From Microbacterium gallinarum (GTDB lineage: Bacteria; Actinomycetota; Actinomycetes; Actinomycetales; Microbacteriaceae), in contig NZ_JACSPM010000001.1 of the NCBI RefSeq assembly GCF_014837165.1, positions 638,294 through 702,293 on the forward strand: a stretch of DNA of 64,000 nucleotides, written 5' to 3'. Positions 18,618 to 26,399 of this stretch are shown here, piece after piece (the first letter of the stretch is position 1; each line of letters starts with the position of its first letter). The translations under genes and the position numbers were made by a program. Below the pieces are notes generated by a model, which saw only the letters and a program-made list of their open reading frames with translations, made no database searches and was not told the DNA's origin.

Positions 18618-19699
18618 GCGACGGCCTCCTTCGAGACGGATGCGGTCTGCTCCACGGTCGGCGCGGGTCCGCTGGGCGGGGTGCCCGGCGACTTCCGTCG
18701 CACGAGCGCCCACGAGCGCACCCGCTCGGACTGGAGCAGCACGAGGACGATGATGACGATGGCCTTGAACGCCGGGGTCGCCGCAGCGGGGATGCCGAGG
18801 AACAGCACGGTCTTGTTCAGGGTCGCGATGAGGAGCGCTCCGACCGTGGAGCCCACGATCGAGAACTTCCCGCCGGCGAGCGACGTGCCGCCGATGACCA
18901 CCGCGAGGATGGCGTCGAGCTCCATCAGGTTGCCCGTGCCGCCGACGCTCACCGTCATCACTTCCGAGACGCTGAAGAGACCGCCGACAGCGGCGAGCGC
19001 GGCGGAGAGGATGTAGACGCCGAACAGGATCGGGCGGGGACGGATGCCGGCGAGCCGGCTTGCGTGCGGGTTGATGCCGATCGACTCGATCATGAGGCCG
19101 AGCGCCGTGCGCCGCATGGCCAGGGCGATGAGCGCCACGATCGCGATGGCGAGCACGAAGCTCGTCGGGATCCCGAAGATCTGGCCGTTCGCGAGGAGGC
19201 GGAACGGCTCGTTCGTGGCGTTGGTGTTCTGGCCTCCGGTGATGACGCGCGCGATGCCACGTGCCGCGAGCATCATGATGAGCGTCGTGATGAAGGGCTG
19301 CAGTCCGATGACCGACACCAGGAAGCCGTTGATGGCGCCGAGCACGATCGCGAGCGCGAGCGCGAGACCGACCGCAGTCAGCATGGCGCCGATGGGCGAC
19401 GACCCGTTGAGACTCGACAGCGTCTCCATCGCTACCGCGCCGCCGACCGCCATCATCGAGCCGACGGAGAGGTCGATGCCTCCCGTGGCGATGACGAACG
19501 TCATGCCCAGCGCGATCATGATGATCGGCGCCGAGACGCGCAGGATGTCGAGGACGTTGCCCGTGAGCATCCCCGTCGTCGGGTTGACGCTGACGGCGAG
19601 GTACGCCGGGTTCTTGAGCGTGTTGATGAGCAGCAGCAGCGCGATGCCGACGATGGCCCAGAACCACGGCGTGCGCAGTGCGATCTTGACGCGGTTCAT
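18614..19699 (-). CDS. sugar ABC transporter permease (BPD_transp_2 / YtfT type)
   Basis: A 361-residue membrane permease with about nine helices. The signature is VIATGGIDLSVGSMMAVGG, with SIGINPHASRLAGIRPRP as the EAA-like coupling loop and VIGGTSLAGGKFS near the end. Two different permeases with one duplicated ATPase match the YtfQRT-YjfF layout known for furanose sugars. This raises the possibility that arabinofuranose is the imported form. It overlaps the ATPase stop and the next permease start by 4 bp each. Confidence 0.92.
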   Translation of the reverse strand: MNRVKIALRTPWFWAIVGIALLLLINTLKNPAYLAVSVNPTTGMLTGNVLDILRVSAPIIMIALGMTFVIATGGIDLSVGSMMAVGGAVAMETLSSLNGSSPIGAMLTAVGLALALAIVLGAINGFLVSVIGLQPFITTLIMMLAARGIARVITGGQNTNATNEPFRLLANGQIFGIPTSFVLAIAIVALIALAMRRTALGLMIESIGINPHASRLAGIRPRPILFGVYILSAALAAVGGLFSVSEVMTVSVGGTGNLMELDAILAVVIGGTSLAGGKFSIVGSTVGALLIATLNKTVLFLGIPAAATPAFKAIVIIVLVLLQSERVRSWALVRRKSPGTPPSGPAPTVEQTASVSKEAVA

Positions 19700-21303
19700 G
19701 ACGCGCTCCCTTCCTGGTCGGCGGATGCTTCGCCGGTGGCGACCTCTTCGGCGAGGGCGCCGGCGGTCTTCTCGGCCTGATCGCCCGACTCGCTGGCGAT
19801 GACGGAGACGATGCTCTCGGCGGTGACTTCGGGTCCGTTGACGACCTCGCCCACCTTCTGGTGGTCCTTGAGGATGACGATCCGCTCGGAGAGCCGCACG
19901 ACCTCCTCGAGCTCGGACGAGACGAAGACGACGCTCATGCCGCCCTCGGCCAGCTCGGCGACGGTCTCCTGGATGTCGGCCTTCGCGCCGACGTCGATGC
20001 CACGGGTCGGCTCGTCGAGCAGGAGAAGGTCGGGGTTGGTGGCGAGCCACCGGCCGAGCAGCACCTTCTGCTGGTTCCCGCCCGAGAGGAGGCGGATCGG
20101 ACGGTCCGGGTCGTTCGGCCGCACGCTGAAGCGCTCCATGTAGGTCTTGACCAGCTGGTCGACCTCACGGGCCGGAACGCGACGGAACCACCCGCGTCGC
20201 GCCTGGACGGCGAGCATGATGTTCTCGCGGACGCTCAAGTCGCCGACGATGCCGTCGTCACGGCGGCTCTCGGTCGAGTACGCGATGCCGTGGGCGAGCC
20301 CGGCGACGGGGGAGTTCAGCGAGACCTTCTTGCCGCGGAGCCGGATCGTGCCCGTGTCGGACTTGTCCGCGCCGGCGATGAGACGCGCGAGCTCGGTGCG
20401 GCCGGCTCCGAGGAGTCCGGCGAAGCCGACGACCTCGCCGGCGTGGATGTCGAGGTCGGTGGGCTCGATCGCGCCCTTGCGGCCGAGGTCTTCGGCGGAG
20501 AAGAGCGGAGTGACGCTGCGGTCTCGCTGCTGGGTCTGCCGGTTGGAGCCGAGCGCCTTGAGCGACTCGAAGTCCTTGCCGATCATCTTCGAGATGAGCT
20601 GCGTGCGGTCGAGGTCGCGCTTGAGGTACTCGCCCACGAAGGCGCCGTTGCGCAGGACCGTGATGCGGTCGCTGATCGCGTAGACCTGGTCGAGGAAGTG
20701 CGAGACGAAGAGGATCGCGACGCCCTGGTCGCGAAGACGGCGGATGACGTCGAAGAGGACCTCGACCTCGTTCGCGTCCAGGCTCGAGGTGGGCTCATCG
20801 AGGATGAGCACCTTCGAGTCGGTGACCATCGCGCGGCTGATGGCGACGAGCTGCTGGAGCGCGATGGAGATCGACGACAGCGGCGCGCGGGGGTCGAGGT
20901 CGCCGAGCCCCATGCGGGCGAGCGCCTCGCTGGCCTTGGCGTGGGTCTTGCGCCAGTTGATGCCGGTCCAGTCTCGGACCTCGTGCCCGAGCATCACGTT
21001 CTCACCGATGGTGAGGTTCGTGCAGAGGTTGACTTCCTGATAGACGGTGGAGATCCCCGCAGCCTGGGCGGAGGCGGTCCCGTTGAAGTGCCGCACCTGT
21101 CCGGCCACGACGATCTCGCCGGAGTCGATCTGGTAGACGCCGGTGAGCGCCTTGATCAGGGTGGACTTCCCGGCGCCGTTCTCACCCATCAAGGTGTGCA
21201 CTTCTCCGGGAAGCAGCCGGAAGCTGACGTCGTCGAGTGCCTTGACTCCCGGGAAGGTGATGGACGCGTTGCGGACCTCGACGATCGCAATCGGTTCAAT
21301 CAT
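19696..21303 (-). CDS. sugar ABC transporter ATP-binding protein, two fused ATPase domains
   Basis: A 535-residue protein with two ABC cassettes. The first has Walker A GENGAGKST, Walker B VLILDEPTSSLD and signature SSISIALQQ, which is degenerate as is typical for RbsA/YtfR. The second has a non-canonical Walker A (GLLGAGRTE), signature LLSGGNQQKV and Walker B LLLLDEPTRGID. This asymmetry is normal for carbohydrate CUT2 ATPases. Start 21303 is chosen from the family N-terminus; the frame extends upstream to 21354. The C-terminal 35 residues are a low-complexity Glu/Ala tail. Confidence 0.93.
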   Translation of the reverse strand: MIEPIAIVEVRNASITFPGVKALDDVSFRLLPGEVHTLMGENGAGKSTLIKALTGVYQIDSGEIVVAGQVRHFNGTASAQAAGISTVYQEVNLCTNLTIGENVMLGHEVRDWTGINWRKTHAKASEALARMGLGDLDPRAPLSSISIALQQLVAISRAMVTDSKVLILDEPTSSLDANEVEVLFDVIRRLRDQGVAILFVSHFLDQVYAISDRITVLRNGAFVGEYLKRDLDRTQLISKMIGKDFESLKALGSNRQTQQRDRSVTPLFSAEDLGRKGAIEPTDLDIHAGEVVGFAGLLGAGRTELARLIAGADKSDTGTIRLRGKKVSLNSPVAGLAHGIAYSTESRRDDGIVGDLSVRENIMLAVQARRGWFRRVPAREVDQLVKTYMERFSVRPNDPDRPIRLLSGGNQQKVLLGRWLATNPDLLLLDEPTRGIDVGAKADIQETVAELAEGGMSVVFVSSELEEVVRLSERIVILKDHQKVGEVVNGPEVTAESIVSVIASESGDQAEKTAGALAEEVATGEASADQEGSAS

Positions 21304-21354
21304 GGCTGCGTGGATCCTTTGCTGCAGGGCGAGCGTTCTGAGGGAAACGAGCAC

Positions 21355-21387
21355 GAGCGGGGGCCGCCGGAACGGCGACCCCCGCTC
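21355..21387 (-). terminator. intercistronic stem-loop between binding protein and ATPase
   Basis: GAGCGGGGG (21355-21363) pairs with CCCCCGCTC (21379-21387), with an inner 4-bp stem. It lies 33 bp after the binding-protein stop and has no good T-tract. Such hairpins commonly raise the ratio of binding protein to transporter mRNA, which is the role I infer. Confidence 0.6.
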
Positions 21388-21419
21388 GCATCAATTCTCG
21401 CTTCGTCGACAGAGTCGAA

Positions 21420-22439
21420 TCAGAAGCCCTTGCCCTCGTCGATCGCGGCCTGAGCGGCCTCGGGCGAGTCGAACGTCTCGCCGGGGACGATGATGTTCTT
21501 CTCGACGCTGTCGCCCGCCAGTGCGGAGTTGACCGCGTCGACGGCGAGGTCGCCGAAGAACGGGTTGTACTGGGCGACGAAGCTCAGCTCACCGGCGGCG
21601 AGTGCTTCGAGCGCCGGGGTGGTGCCGTCGATCGTGGCGATCTTGACGTCCTCACCCGGGACCAGGCCGGCGGCGGTCACGGCAGCGGCCGCGCCGATGC
21701 CCATCTCGTCGTTCTGAGCGAACACGAACTGGAGGTCCGGGTTCTCCTTCAGCACGGTCTCGATGACCGACTTGCCCTCGTCAGCGGTCCAGTTGGCCGT
21801 CTGCGCGCCGATCTTGTTCCAGCCCGAAGCGCCCTCGATGGCCGCGTCGAAGCCCTCGTTGCGCTCGTTGACGACCGAGAGGCCGGGAACGCCCTCGAGC
21901 GTGAAGTAGTTCGCGCCCTCGGGGAAGGTCTCGACGGCCCACTCGCCGACGGTGCCGGCGACGTTGACGTTGTCGGGGGCGATGCGCGTGACGTAGAGGT
22001 CGTCGCTGGCGTCGACACCACGGTCGAGCAGGATGACGGGGATCTCAGCCTCCTGGGCGAGCTCGAGCGAGTCCTCCCAGCCGGAAGCCTCGGTCGCGGT
22101 GAGGAGGATCACGTCGACCTCGTCGTTCACGAACGTCGCGAAGGCGTCGATCTGCGACTTCTGGTCGGTCGGGCTCGCCGCGGGAGCGTACTTCAGGTCG
22201 AAGCCCGCGTCCTGCGTGAACGCGTCCTTGATCGCCTGCTCGTTCGCGTTGCGCCAGCCGCCCTCGGGGCCGACCGCGACGAAGCCGACCGTGGTCAGTT
22301 CGCCGTCGCCGCCCGCGTTGCCGCCGTCGCCGTTGTCGCCGCCGTCGTTGCCGCCGCCTGCGCAGCCGGCGAGACCGAGGGCGAGCGCCCCCGCGCCGAC
22401 GAAGCCGATCAGGCCGAGCATCCGCTTCTTGTTTGCCAT
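21420..22439 (-). CDS. sugar ABC transporter substrate-binding lipoprotein (periplasmic-binding protein family 4, YtfQ-like)
   Basis: A 339-residue lipoprotein. The signal peptide ends in a lipobox LAGC with Cys at 26, followed by a Gly/Asp/Asn-rich linker (to about residue 46). The binding fold shows GFVAVGPEGGWRNANEQAIK, VDVILLTATEASGWEDSL and VFAQNDEMGIGAAAAV. It should capture arabinose or an arabino-oligosaccharide for the adjacent transporter. AAGGAGGAGAAG before 22439 is a very strong ribosome binding site. It is the first gene of the operon; operator-like sites lie 90-190 bp upstream. Confidence 0.92.
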   Translation of the reverse strand: MANKKRMLGLIGFVGAGALALGLAGCAGGGNDGGDNGDGGNAGGDGELTTVGFVAVGPEGGWRNANEQAIKDAFTQDAGFDLKYAPAASPTDQKSQIDAFATFVNDEVDVILLTATEASGWEDSLELAQEAEIPVILLDRGVDASDDLYVTRIAPDNVNVAGTVGEWAVETFPEGANYFTLEGVPGLSVVNERNEGFDAAIEGASGWNKIGAQTANWTADEGKSVIETVLKENPDLQFVFAQNDEMGIGAAAAVTAAGLVPGEDVKIATIDGTTPALEALAAGELSFVAQYNPFFGDLAVDAVNSALAGDSVEKNIIVPGETFDSPEAAQAAIDEGKGF

Positions 22440-22532
22440 CTCTTCTCCTCCTTGAGACTCCCCGACGCTTCTTGGTCGGCGAGGAAGTGCCGGTGCCCCA
22501 GCGGGACACTCTCGGGTGTGTGCGAGTCCATT

Positions 22533-22624
22533 GTGCGCGCTAACAACCTTGTGCGCAACTAGTTCGATCAGATTCGTTATTTCTCCGTTACCGCGAACAT
22601 TAACACTTTCGCGTGAGCGGCAAC
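22533..22624 (-). promoter_or_regulatory. three operator-like sites upstream of the ara operon
   Basis: GTGCGCGCTAAC (22533-22544, within the pseudo-palindrome TTGTGCGCGCTAACAA), GTTACCGCGAAC (22587-22598) and GTGAGCGGCAAC (22613-22624) all fit or nearly fit GTTANCGNNAAC with a central CG, as expected for a LacI-family repressor. They lie in the 252-bp gap between the lacI stop and the first transport gene. The -10/-35 elements are not certain. Confidence 0.65.
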
Positions 22625-22691
22625 ATACCCCTTTTCGGTACGCGCGCGAAAGGCGCCCCACCTCGAGCGGCGGAGTCCCTTCGATCGAGCG

Positions 22692-23711
22692 TCAGGAGCG
22701 GGGCGGCGCGGTCGAGCCGCGGACGATCAATCGCGGCTCGATGATGTCGTGCTCGGTGACCTCTTCGCCCTCGATCGCCGCGATGATGATCTGGAGGGCG
22801 AGCGCGCCGAGGGCCGCGAAATCCTGCCGCACCGTCGTGAGCGGCGGCAGGAAGTGCCGCGCGTCGGGAAGATCATCGAAGCCGACGACGCTGATGTCGT
22901 CCGGCACCTTCAGCCCGCGCTCCGACAGCCCGTGTACGAGGCCGAGTGCCATCTGGTCGTTCGCCGCGAACACCGCCGTCGCGTCGGCGAAGTCGTAGGT
23001 CTTGCCGAAGGTGTAGCCGTAGTCCGATGTCCAGTCGCCGACCACCGGGGGCGCGATCGGCAGACCTGCGTCGGCGAGGGCATCCCGCCAGCCCTGCTCG
23101 CGGGCCCGCGCGTCGTACCAGTCCAGCGGCCCCGACAGGTGGGCGATCGAGCGGTGACCGAGCTCGATCAGGTGCATCACGGCGGCCATGGCTCCGGCGC
23201 GCTGATCGACCGCGGCGGTGTGCATCTCGGGGTCGGACTCCGCCTTGATGACCAGGGTGGGAAGGCCCGTGCTCTGCTGGCGCAGCAGATCGAGCGACGA
23301 AGCGCGCGGGGCGATGACGCAGAGCGCGTCCACGCCCTGCGTCACGAGCTCGACGACGCCGGTGTCGATCTGTGACTCTTCGTCGTCGGAGATCGAGAAC
23401 GCGCTGATCGCGTAGCCGGCATCGCGCGCGGCGCTCTCGATCGCGCGGAGCGTGCTGTTCGGCCCCCACTGCACCGGACTGTCGACGAGGATGCCGATGC
23501 GCATGGCGCGCCGCGTGGCGAGGGCGCGCGCGATGGAACTGCGCGTGTAGTTCATCTCGTCGATGGCCTGGAGCACGCGCTCCCGGGTCGACTCGCGGAT
23601 GTTGGGGTGCCCGTTGAGCACGCGCGAGACGGTCATATGCGAGACGCCGGCCTGCTTGGCGACGTCGTAGATGCTCGGGCGCTGCCAGCCCCTGGCGATC
23701 TGTTCCGACAT
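22692..23711 (-). CDS. LacI family transcriptional regulator (likely arabinose/arabinan repressor)
   Basis: A 339-residue repressor. The N-terminal helix-turn-helix and hinge helix are seen in SIYDVAKQAGVSHMTVSRVL and IRESTRERVLQAIDEMNY. The sugar-binding core has IGILVDSPVQWGPNS, VFAANDQMALGL and VVGFDDLPDARHFLPPLTTV. It starts 8 bp after the stop of the LPXTG protein gene, so it probably shares that operon. Its position beside the ara operon makes it the best candidate for the GTTANCGNNAAC sites. The effector is presumably an arabinose-derived sugar (inference). Confidence 0.9.
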   Translation of the reverse strand: MSEQIARGWQRPSIYDVAKQAGVSHMTVSRVLNGHPNIRESTRERVLQAIDEMNYTRSSIARALATRRAMRIGILVDSPVQWGPNSTLRAIESAARDAGYAISAFSISDDEESQIDTGVVELVTQGVDALCVIAPRASSLDLLRQQSTGLPTLVIKAESDPEMHTAAVDQRAGAMAAVMHLIELGHRSIAHLSGPLDWYDARAREQGWRDALADAGLPIAPPVVGDWTSDYGYTFGKTYDFADATAVFAANDQMALGLVHGLSERGLKVPDDISVVGFDDLPDARHFLPPLTTVRQDFAALGALALQIIIAAIEGEEVTEHDIIEPRLIVRGSTAPPRS

Positions 23712-23719
23712 GGTGCGAC

Positions 23720-24139
23720 CTACCTCGCTCGACGTGGGCGGCCGGGGGCGTCACCCCGCGAGGGAACCGTCGCGTCCGTGGACGGGAGTCCCTCGGCCGC
23801 GTCGTCGGCATGCCGACCGCTGACCACATAGTAGGGGGATGCGCCCGGCTCGCGACCTATAACGTTGGAAAACGCGCGAACCCGCCGTCCGAACAGCAGG
23901 GCCGCGCCTGCCGCGACCAGCACCAGCGCCAGCCAGACGAAGAGCATCGGGTAGTCGGCGCCGGTGGTCGGGAGCACGCCGGCGCCGCAGTCCACGACGC
24001 AGCGCAGCGGCTCGATCTCGACGGTGACGACCACCCCGTCCGATCCCGTCTCGATCTCGTCGGCGAGAGCCGGGCTGGGAGCGAGGACCGCCGCCACGAT
24101 GAGGGCGGATGCCGCCGCCAGCCGTCGTGCGCGGGTCAC
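23720..24139 (-). CDS. LPXTG-type surface protein with unusual C-terminal tail
   Basis: A 139-residue protein. It has a signal peptide (about 1-27, ending SPALA), a short exposed part with two Cys (LRCVVDCGAG), then an LPTTG sortase motif, a 20-residue membrane helix and a basic FGRRVR. Normal LPXTG proteins stop there. This one continues for about 45 hydrophilic residues, ending RPRRAR, which could be real or reflect a frameshift near 23860. The 4-bp overlap with the DUF916-like gene indicates coupling. No sortase gene is in the window. Confidence 0.7.
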   Translation of the reverse strand: MTRARRLAAASALIVAAVLAPSPALADEIETGSDGVVVTVEIEPLRCVVDCGAGVLPTTGADYPMLFVWLALVLVAAGAALLFGRRVRAFSNVIGREPGASPYYVVSGRHADDAAEGLPSTDATVPSRGDAPGRPRRAR

Positions 24140-25227
24140 GAGGCGTCCGCCGGGACGTCGGTCACCGGCGCGTCGTTCGCACGCCGGCCTTCTTCACGAG
24201 CTTGTTCGAGCATTACCTGGAGCCTTTTCTTCGATCGGCGGCGGCCCCAGACCAGCGCAAGGATGAGAAGGGCGATTCCTGTCAGCAGCAGCAGCTGCGG
24301 CCAGGGCACCGCCCAGACGATTGTGTCAGCAGTCACGGGTTCGATCGTGGAGCTGTCGCCGTTCATCGTCACAACCGTGGGTGTGACGACCACGGACGCG
24401 GGCACGACGAACAACGGCCAGACGCCGTCGACGACGACGGTGATGTCGCGCGAGTCGCCGGGAAGGAGTTCGAGGGTGCGCTCCCCCTCGGCGGGGAACA
24501 CGGTGGATCCGCCCCCCGCGGACACCGTGCCTTCGGCCAGGAGAATGGTGTTCCCGGTGTTCTCGGCGCGGAACGTGATCGTCGCCTCGCCGGGACGGAA
24601 CGGGTTCCACGACAGGGAGTAGTCGCCCGACACCACGTCGACCGTCGCGGAGGGCGTGATCTCTCCTGTCACCCGCGTGGTCACGCGGAAGCCCACGCGG
24701 CTCTCGACGCCGACCGCCGTGCCGTCCTCGCTCTCCTGGACGGACACGATGGAGGCCGTGATGCCGGCGGCGTGGTCGCCCGGCTCGGCCTGTTCGGGGA
24801 CCGTGATCGAGAAGGGAACGACAGCCGTCTCGCCCGCATCGACGGTGACCGTCTCCGGGACGGAGATCCAGGTGCCCGCGTCGACGGATTCCTCGCCGGC
24901 CGGAAGGATGTCGAATCGACCCGTGCTGGTGTAGAAGCCGTCGGCTGCGAGCAGCGCGAACTCGACTGTCTGGTCGCTCACGTTGCGGACCGCGAAGTAG
25001 TCGTCGACCGACTCACCCGGATCGAGCTCGTTCTCGACGAACGTCCGCCCGTCGGGTCCGGACTCGTTCGCCGGAGTCACCGACCAGCGGACGTCGGGCG
25101 TGTCGTCGGTGTCGGCGTCGGCGGACGCGGGCACCGCAACACCGGCGACCAGCGCCAAGCCCAGCACGAGGCCGGCGAGCGCATGACGCGCCGGCCGGAA
25201 GCGGGAAGTGAGTGACAACAAGGACAA
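24136..25227 (-). CDS. DUF916-like (WxL-associated) cell-surface protein
   Basis: A protein of about 363 residues. It has a signal peptide (about 1-37, ending PASA), two beta-sandwich domains, and a C-terminal membrane helix (LLLLTGIALLILALVW) with a basic RRRSKKR tail inside. FVENELDPGESVDDYFAVRNVSD, DAGTWISVP and PEQAEPGDHAAGITASIV match DUF916, the domain of proteins that bind WxL proteins and peptidoglycan in Firmicutes. No ATG fits; the start is probably TTG at 25227 (or TTG at 25221 or 25218). It lies between the WxL-like and LPXTG genes. Confidence 0.78.
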   Translation of the reverse strand: MSLLSLTSRFRPARHALAGLVLGLALVAGVAVPASADADTDDTPDVRWSVTPANESGPDGRTFVENELDPGESVDDYFAVRNVSDQTVEFALLAADGFYTSTGRFDILPAGEESVDAGTWISVPETVTVDAGETAVVPFSITVPEQAEPGDHAAGITASIVSVQESEDGTAVGVESRVGFRVTTRVTGEITPSATVDVVSGDYSLSWNPFRPGEATITFRAENTGNTILLAEGTVSAGGGSTVFPAEGERTLELLPGDSRDITVVVDGVWPLFVVPASVVVTPTVVTMNGDSSTIEPVTADTIVWAVPWPQLLLLTGIALLILALVWGRRRSKKRLQVMLEQAREEGRRANDAPVTDVPADAS

Positions 25228-25238
25228 TCCAGACGTCA

Positions 25239-25269
25239 GGGTCGGGGCCGCCGACGACGGCCCCGACCC
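25239..25269 (-). terminator. 12-bp hairpin between WxL-like and DUF916-like genes
   Basis: 25239-25250 pairs perfectly with 25258-25269 around a 7-nt loop. It lies 28 bp after the WxL-like gene stop, with no T-tract. As in the ara operon, a hairpin follows the first and probably most abundant gene product. Confidence 0.6.
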
Positions 25270-25296
25270 GATTCAACACGAGTCAGACTTCGCGTG

Positions 25297-25917
25297 TCAG
25301 TACGCGTCTTCCCACAGCGTGAGGGTCAGCGTCGCGGCGTAGCTGCCGGGCGCGACGTCGACGGGCGTCTTGAGGAACAGGTTGGCGTTCGCCGACCAGG
25401 CGCCCGCCGCGGCGGCCTCACCCGAGTCCAGCGAGAGCGCGAGGAACTCCTCGCCCTCGAGACCCACGTTGTTGGGGCCCTCATCCAGCACGGTGTCGAC
25501 GTCCGGGCCGACCGCGACCTCGCCGTTGCCCTCCTCCGAGAGCAGCTGCGGCGACCACCCGAGGTGTCCGGCCGAGATGGAGTTCGCGCCCGAGACGAAG
25601 TCGGACGACTGACCGGTGACGTACCAGGCGACGCCCTCGGGGACCTCGGCGCGGTCGTCGGTGACGGTGACGGTCGGGAGGGTGCCGTCGAACTGACGGA
25701 CCTCGGGATCGGTGGACTCGACCTCGGTCAGCGTCGCGGCGTCGGCGCCGACGGTCATCGTCAGCGCGCCCACGGGCTCGAGCGCCTCGATGTTCACGTT
25801 GACGTCGACCTGGTCGTTGCCGACCTCGTCGGCGATGGCGGCGCCTGCGACACCGATCAGCAGCATCCCGCCGAACGCACCGGCGGCGGTACGTGCGAAC
25901 AGTCCTCGCTTGTTCAT
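25297..25917 (-). CDS. WxL-like secreted surface protein
   Basis: A 206-residue exported protein. The signal peptide spans residues 1-30 (MNKRGLFARTAAGAFGGMLL...ADE). The mature part is a beta-rich domain with AWYVTGQSSDFVSGANSISA and LGWSPQLLSEEG and ends YAATLTLTLWEDAY. This matches the layout of WxL cell-wall-binding domains, whose ends resemble YxxTLTWTL, though the classical Trp-x-Leu pairs are not exact. GGAGAGAAC before 25917 fixes the start. It is the first gene of the surface operon and diverges from the GH43 gene at 26400. Confidence 0.7.
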   Translation of the reverse strand: MNKRGLFARTAAGAFGGMLLIGVAGAAIADEVGNDQVDVNVNIEALEPVGALTMTVGADAATLTEVESTDPEVRQFDGTLPTVTVTDDRAEVPEGVAWYVTGQSSDFVSGANSISAGHLGWSPQLLSEEGNGEVAVGPDVDTVLDEGPNNVGLEGEEFLALSLDSGEAAAAGAWSANANLFLKTPVDVAPGSYAATLTLTLWEDAY

Positions 25918-26006
25918 TCGTTCTCTCCAATTTCCCGGTCGGCACCTCTGCCGATCCGAACTCGCGAGCGACCGGTCCATCCGGTCGTCGGGACTCGCTG
26001 GAAGCC

Positions 26007-26156
26007 TCAGCCGTTGCCGAGCGCCCCCGTCTCACATGGGTGGTGGCCGGCGCGAAGTGCGCCCGCCTCTCGGCGCGGCGCCCGGATACTCCCCGCCACG
26101 ACGAGCGCAACCGCGATCGCGGTCTGCGCCGTACGGCTGAGGGAGTGACTGAGCAT
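26007..26156 (-). CDS. possible small peptide, 49 aa
   Basis: A frame from the ATG at 26156 (AAAGGTG six bases upstream) encodes a basic N-terminus (MLSHSLSRTAQ), one hydrophobic stretch (TAIAVALVVAGS) and an Arg/His-rich tail. It lies upstream of the WxL-like gene in the same direction. It could be a membrane peptide or simply part of the leader. No family was recognised. Confidence 0.3.
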   Translation of the reverse strand: MLSHSLSRTAQTAIAVALVVAGSIRAPRREAGALRAGHHPCETGALGNG

Positions 26157-26210
26157 TTTTGCACCTTTGCTCTCGGATCCGGCGGTGGATCGACTTGGCT
26201 CGCCTTGGAT

Positions 26211-26235
26211 GTTACCGGCAACAGTTAGCGAGAAC
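26211..26235 (+). promoter_or_regulatory. tandem operator-like sites (family A) upstream of GH43
   Basis: GTTACCGGCAAC (26211-26222) and GTTAGCGAGAAC (26224-26235) lie one base apart. The second site is identical to the one at 54830-54841 upstream of the GH127 gene, and the one-base spacing is the same there. Confidence 0.65.
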
Positions 26236-26241
26236 AAGACC

Positions 26242-26255
26242 CGAAATCGGTTTCG
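26242..26255 (+). promoter_or_regulatory. operator-like palindrome (family B)
   Basis: CGAAATCGGTTTCG is a CGAAA-N4-TTTCG palindrome, extended to CCGAAA...TTTCGG at 26241-26256. It matches sites at 54786-54799 and 62541-62554. It lies 6 bp downstream of the tandem A sites. Confidence 0.6.
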
Positions 26256-26323
26256 GCAAATTCGGTGCCGACCGTCCTTGAAACTTCTCGAGATTCAACT
26301 CACAACTCTTGCCCGCCGATAGC

Positions 26324-26335
26324 GTGAGCGCTAAC
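26324..26335 (+). promoter_or_regulatory. operator-like site (family A) near the GH43 start
   Basis: GTGAGCGCTAAC overlaps GATAGCGTG, which resembles the -10 region found at 62531-62539. A repressor bound here would block transcription of the gene starting at 26400. Confidence 0.55.
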
Positions 26336-26399
26336 ATTCCCACGGCGTGCCTCATGCGGATCCCGCACACCCTGGGCAGCGCACAGCAAAGGAGCTGGA

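Larger units (their letters stand above)
25918..26399. other. 482-bp divergent control region between surface operon and GH43 gene
   Basis: The region holds operator-like sites (26211-26235, 26242-26255, 26324-26335) nearer the GH43 side. It also holds an ORF-like stretch on the minus strand (26007-26156). Both flanking transcripts must start here, so the operators may control both the surface operon with lacI and the GH43 gene. Confidence 0.5.

Noticed and set aside
22303..22370. Low-complexity GGC/GAC-rich stretch as a possible DNA repeat
   Set aside because: It encodes the Gly/Asp/Asn linker after the lipobox of the binding protein, which is normal for these lipoproteins.
23840..23875. 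Possible further A-type operator near TATAACGTTGG within the LPXTG gene
   Set aside because: It matches only half of the motif and lies inside coding sequence.
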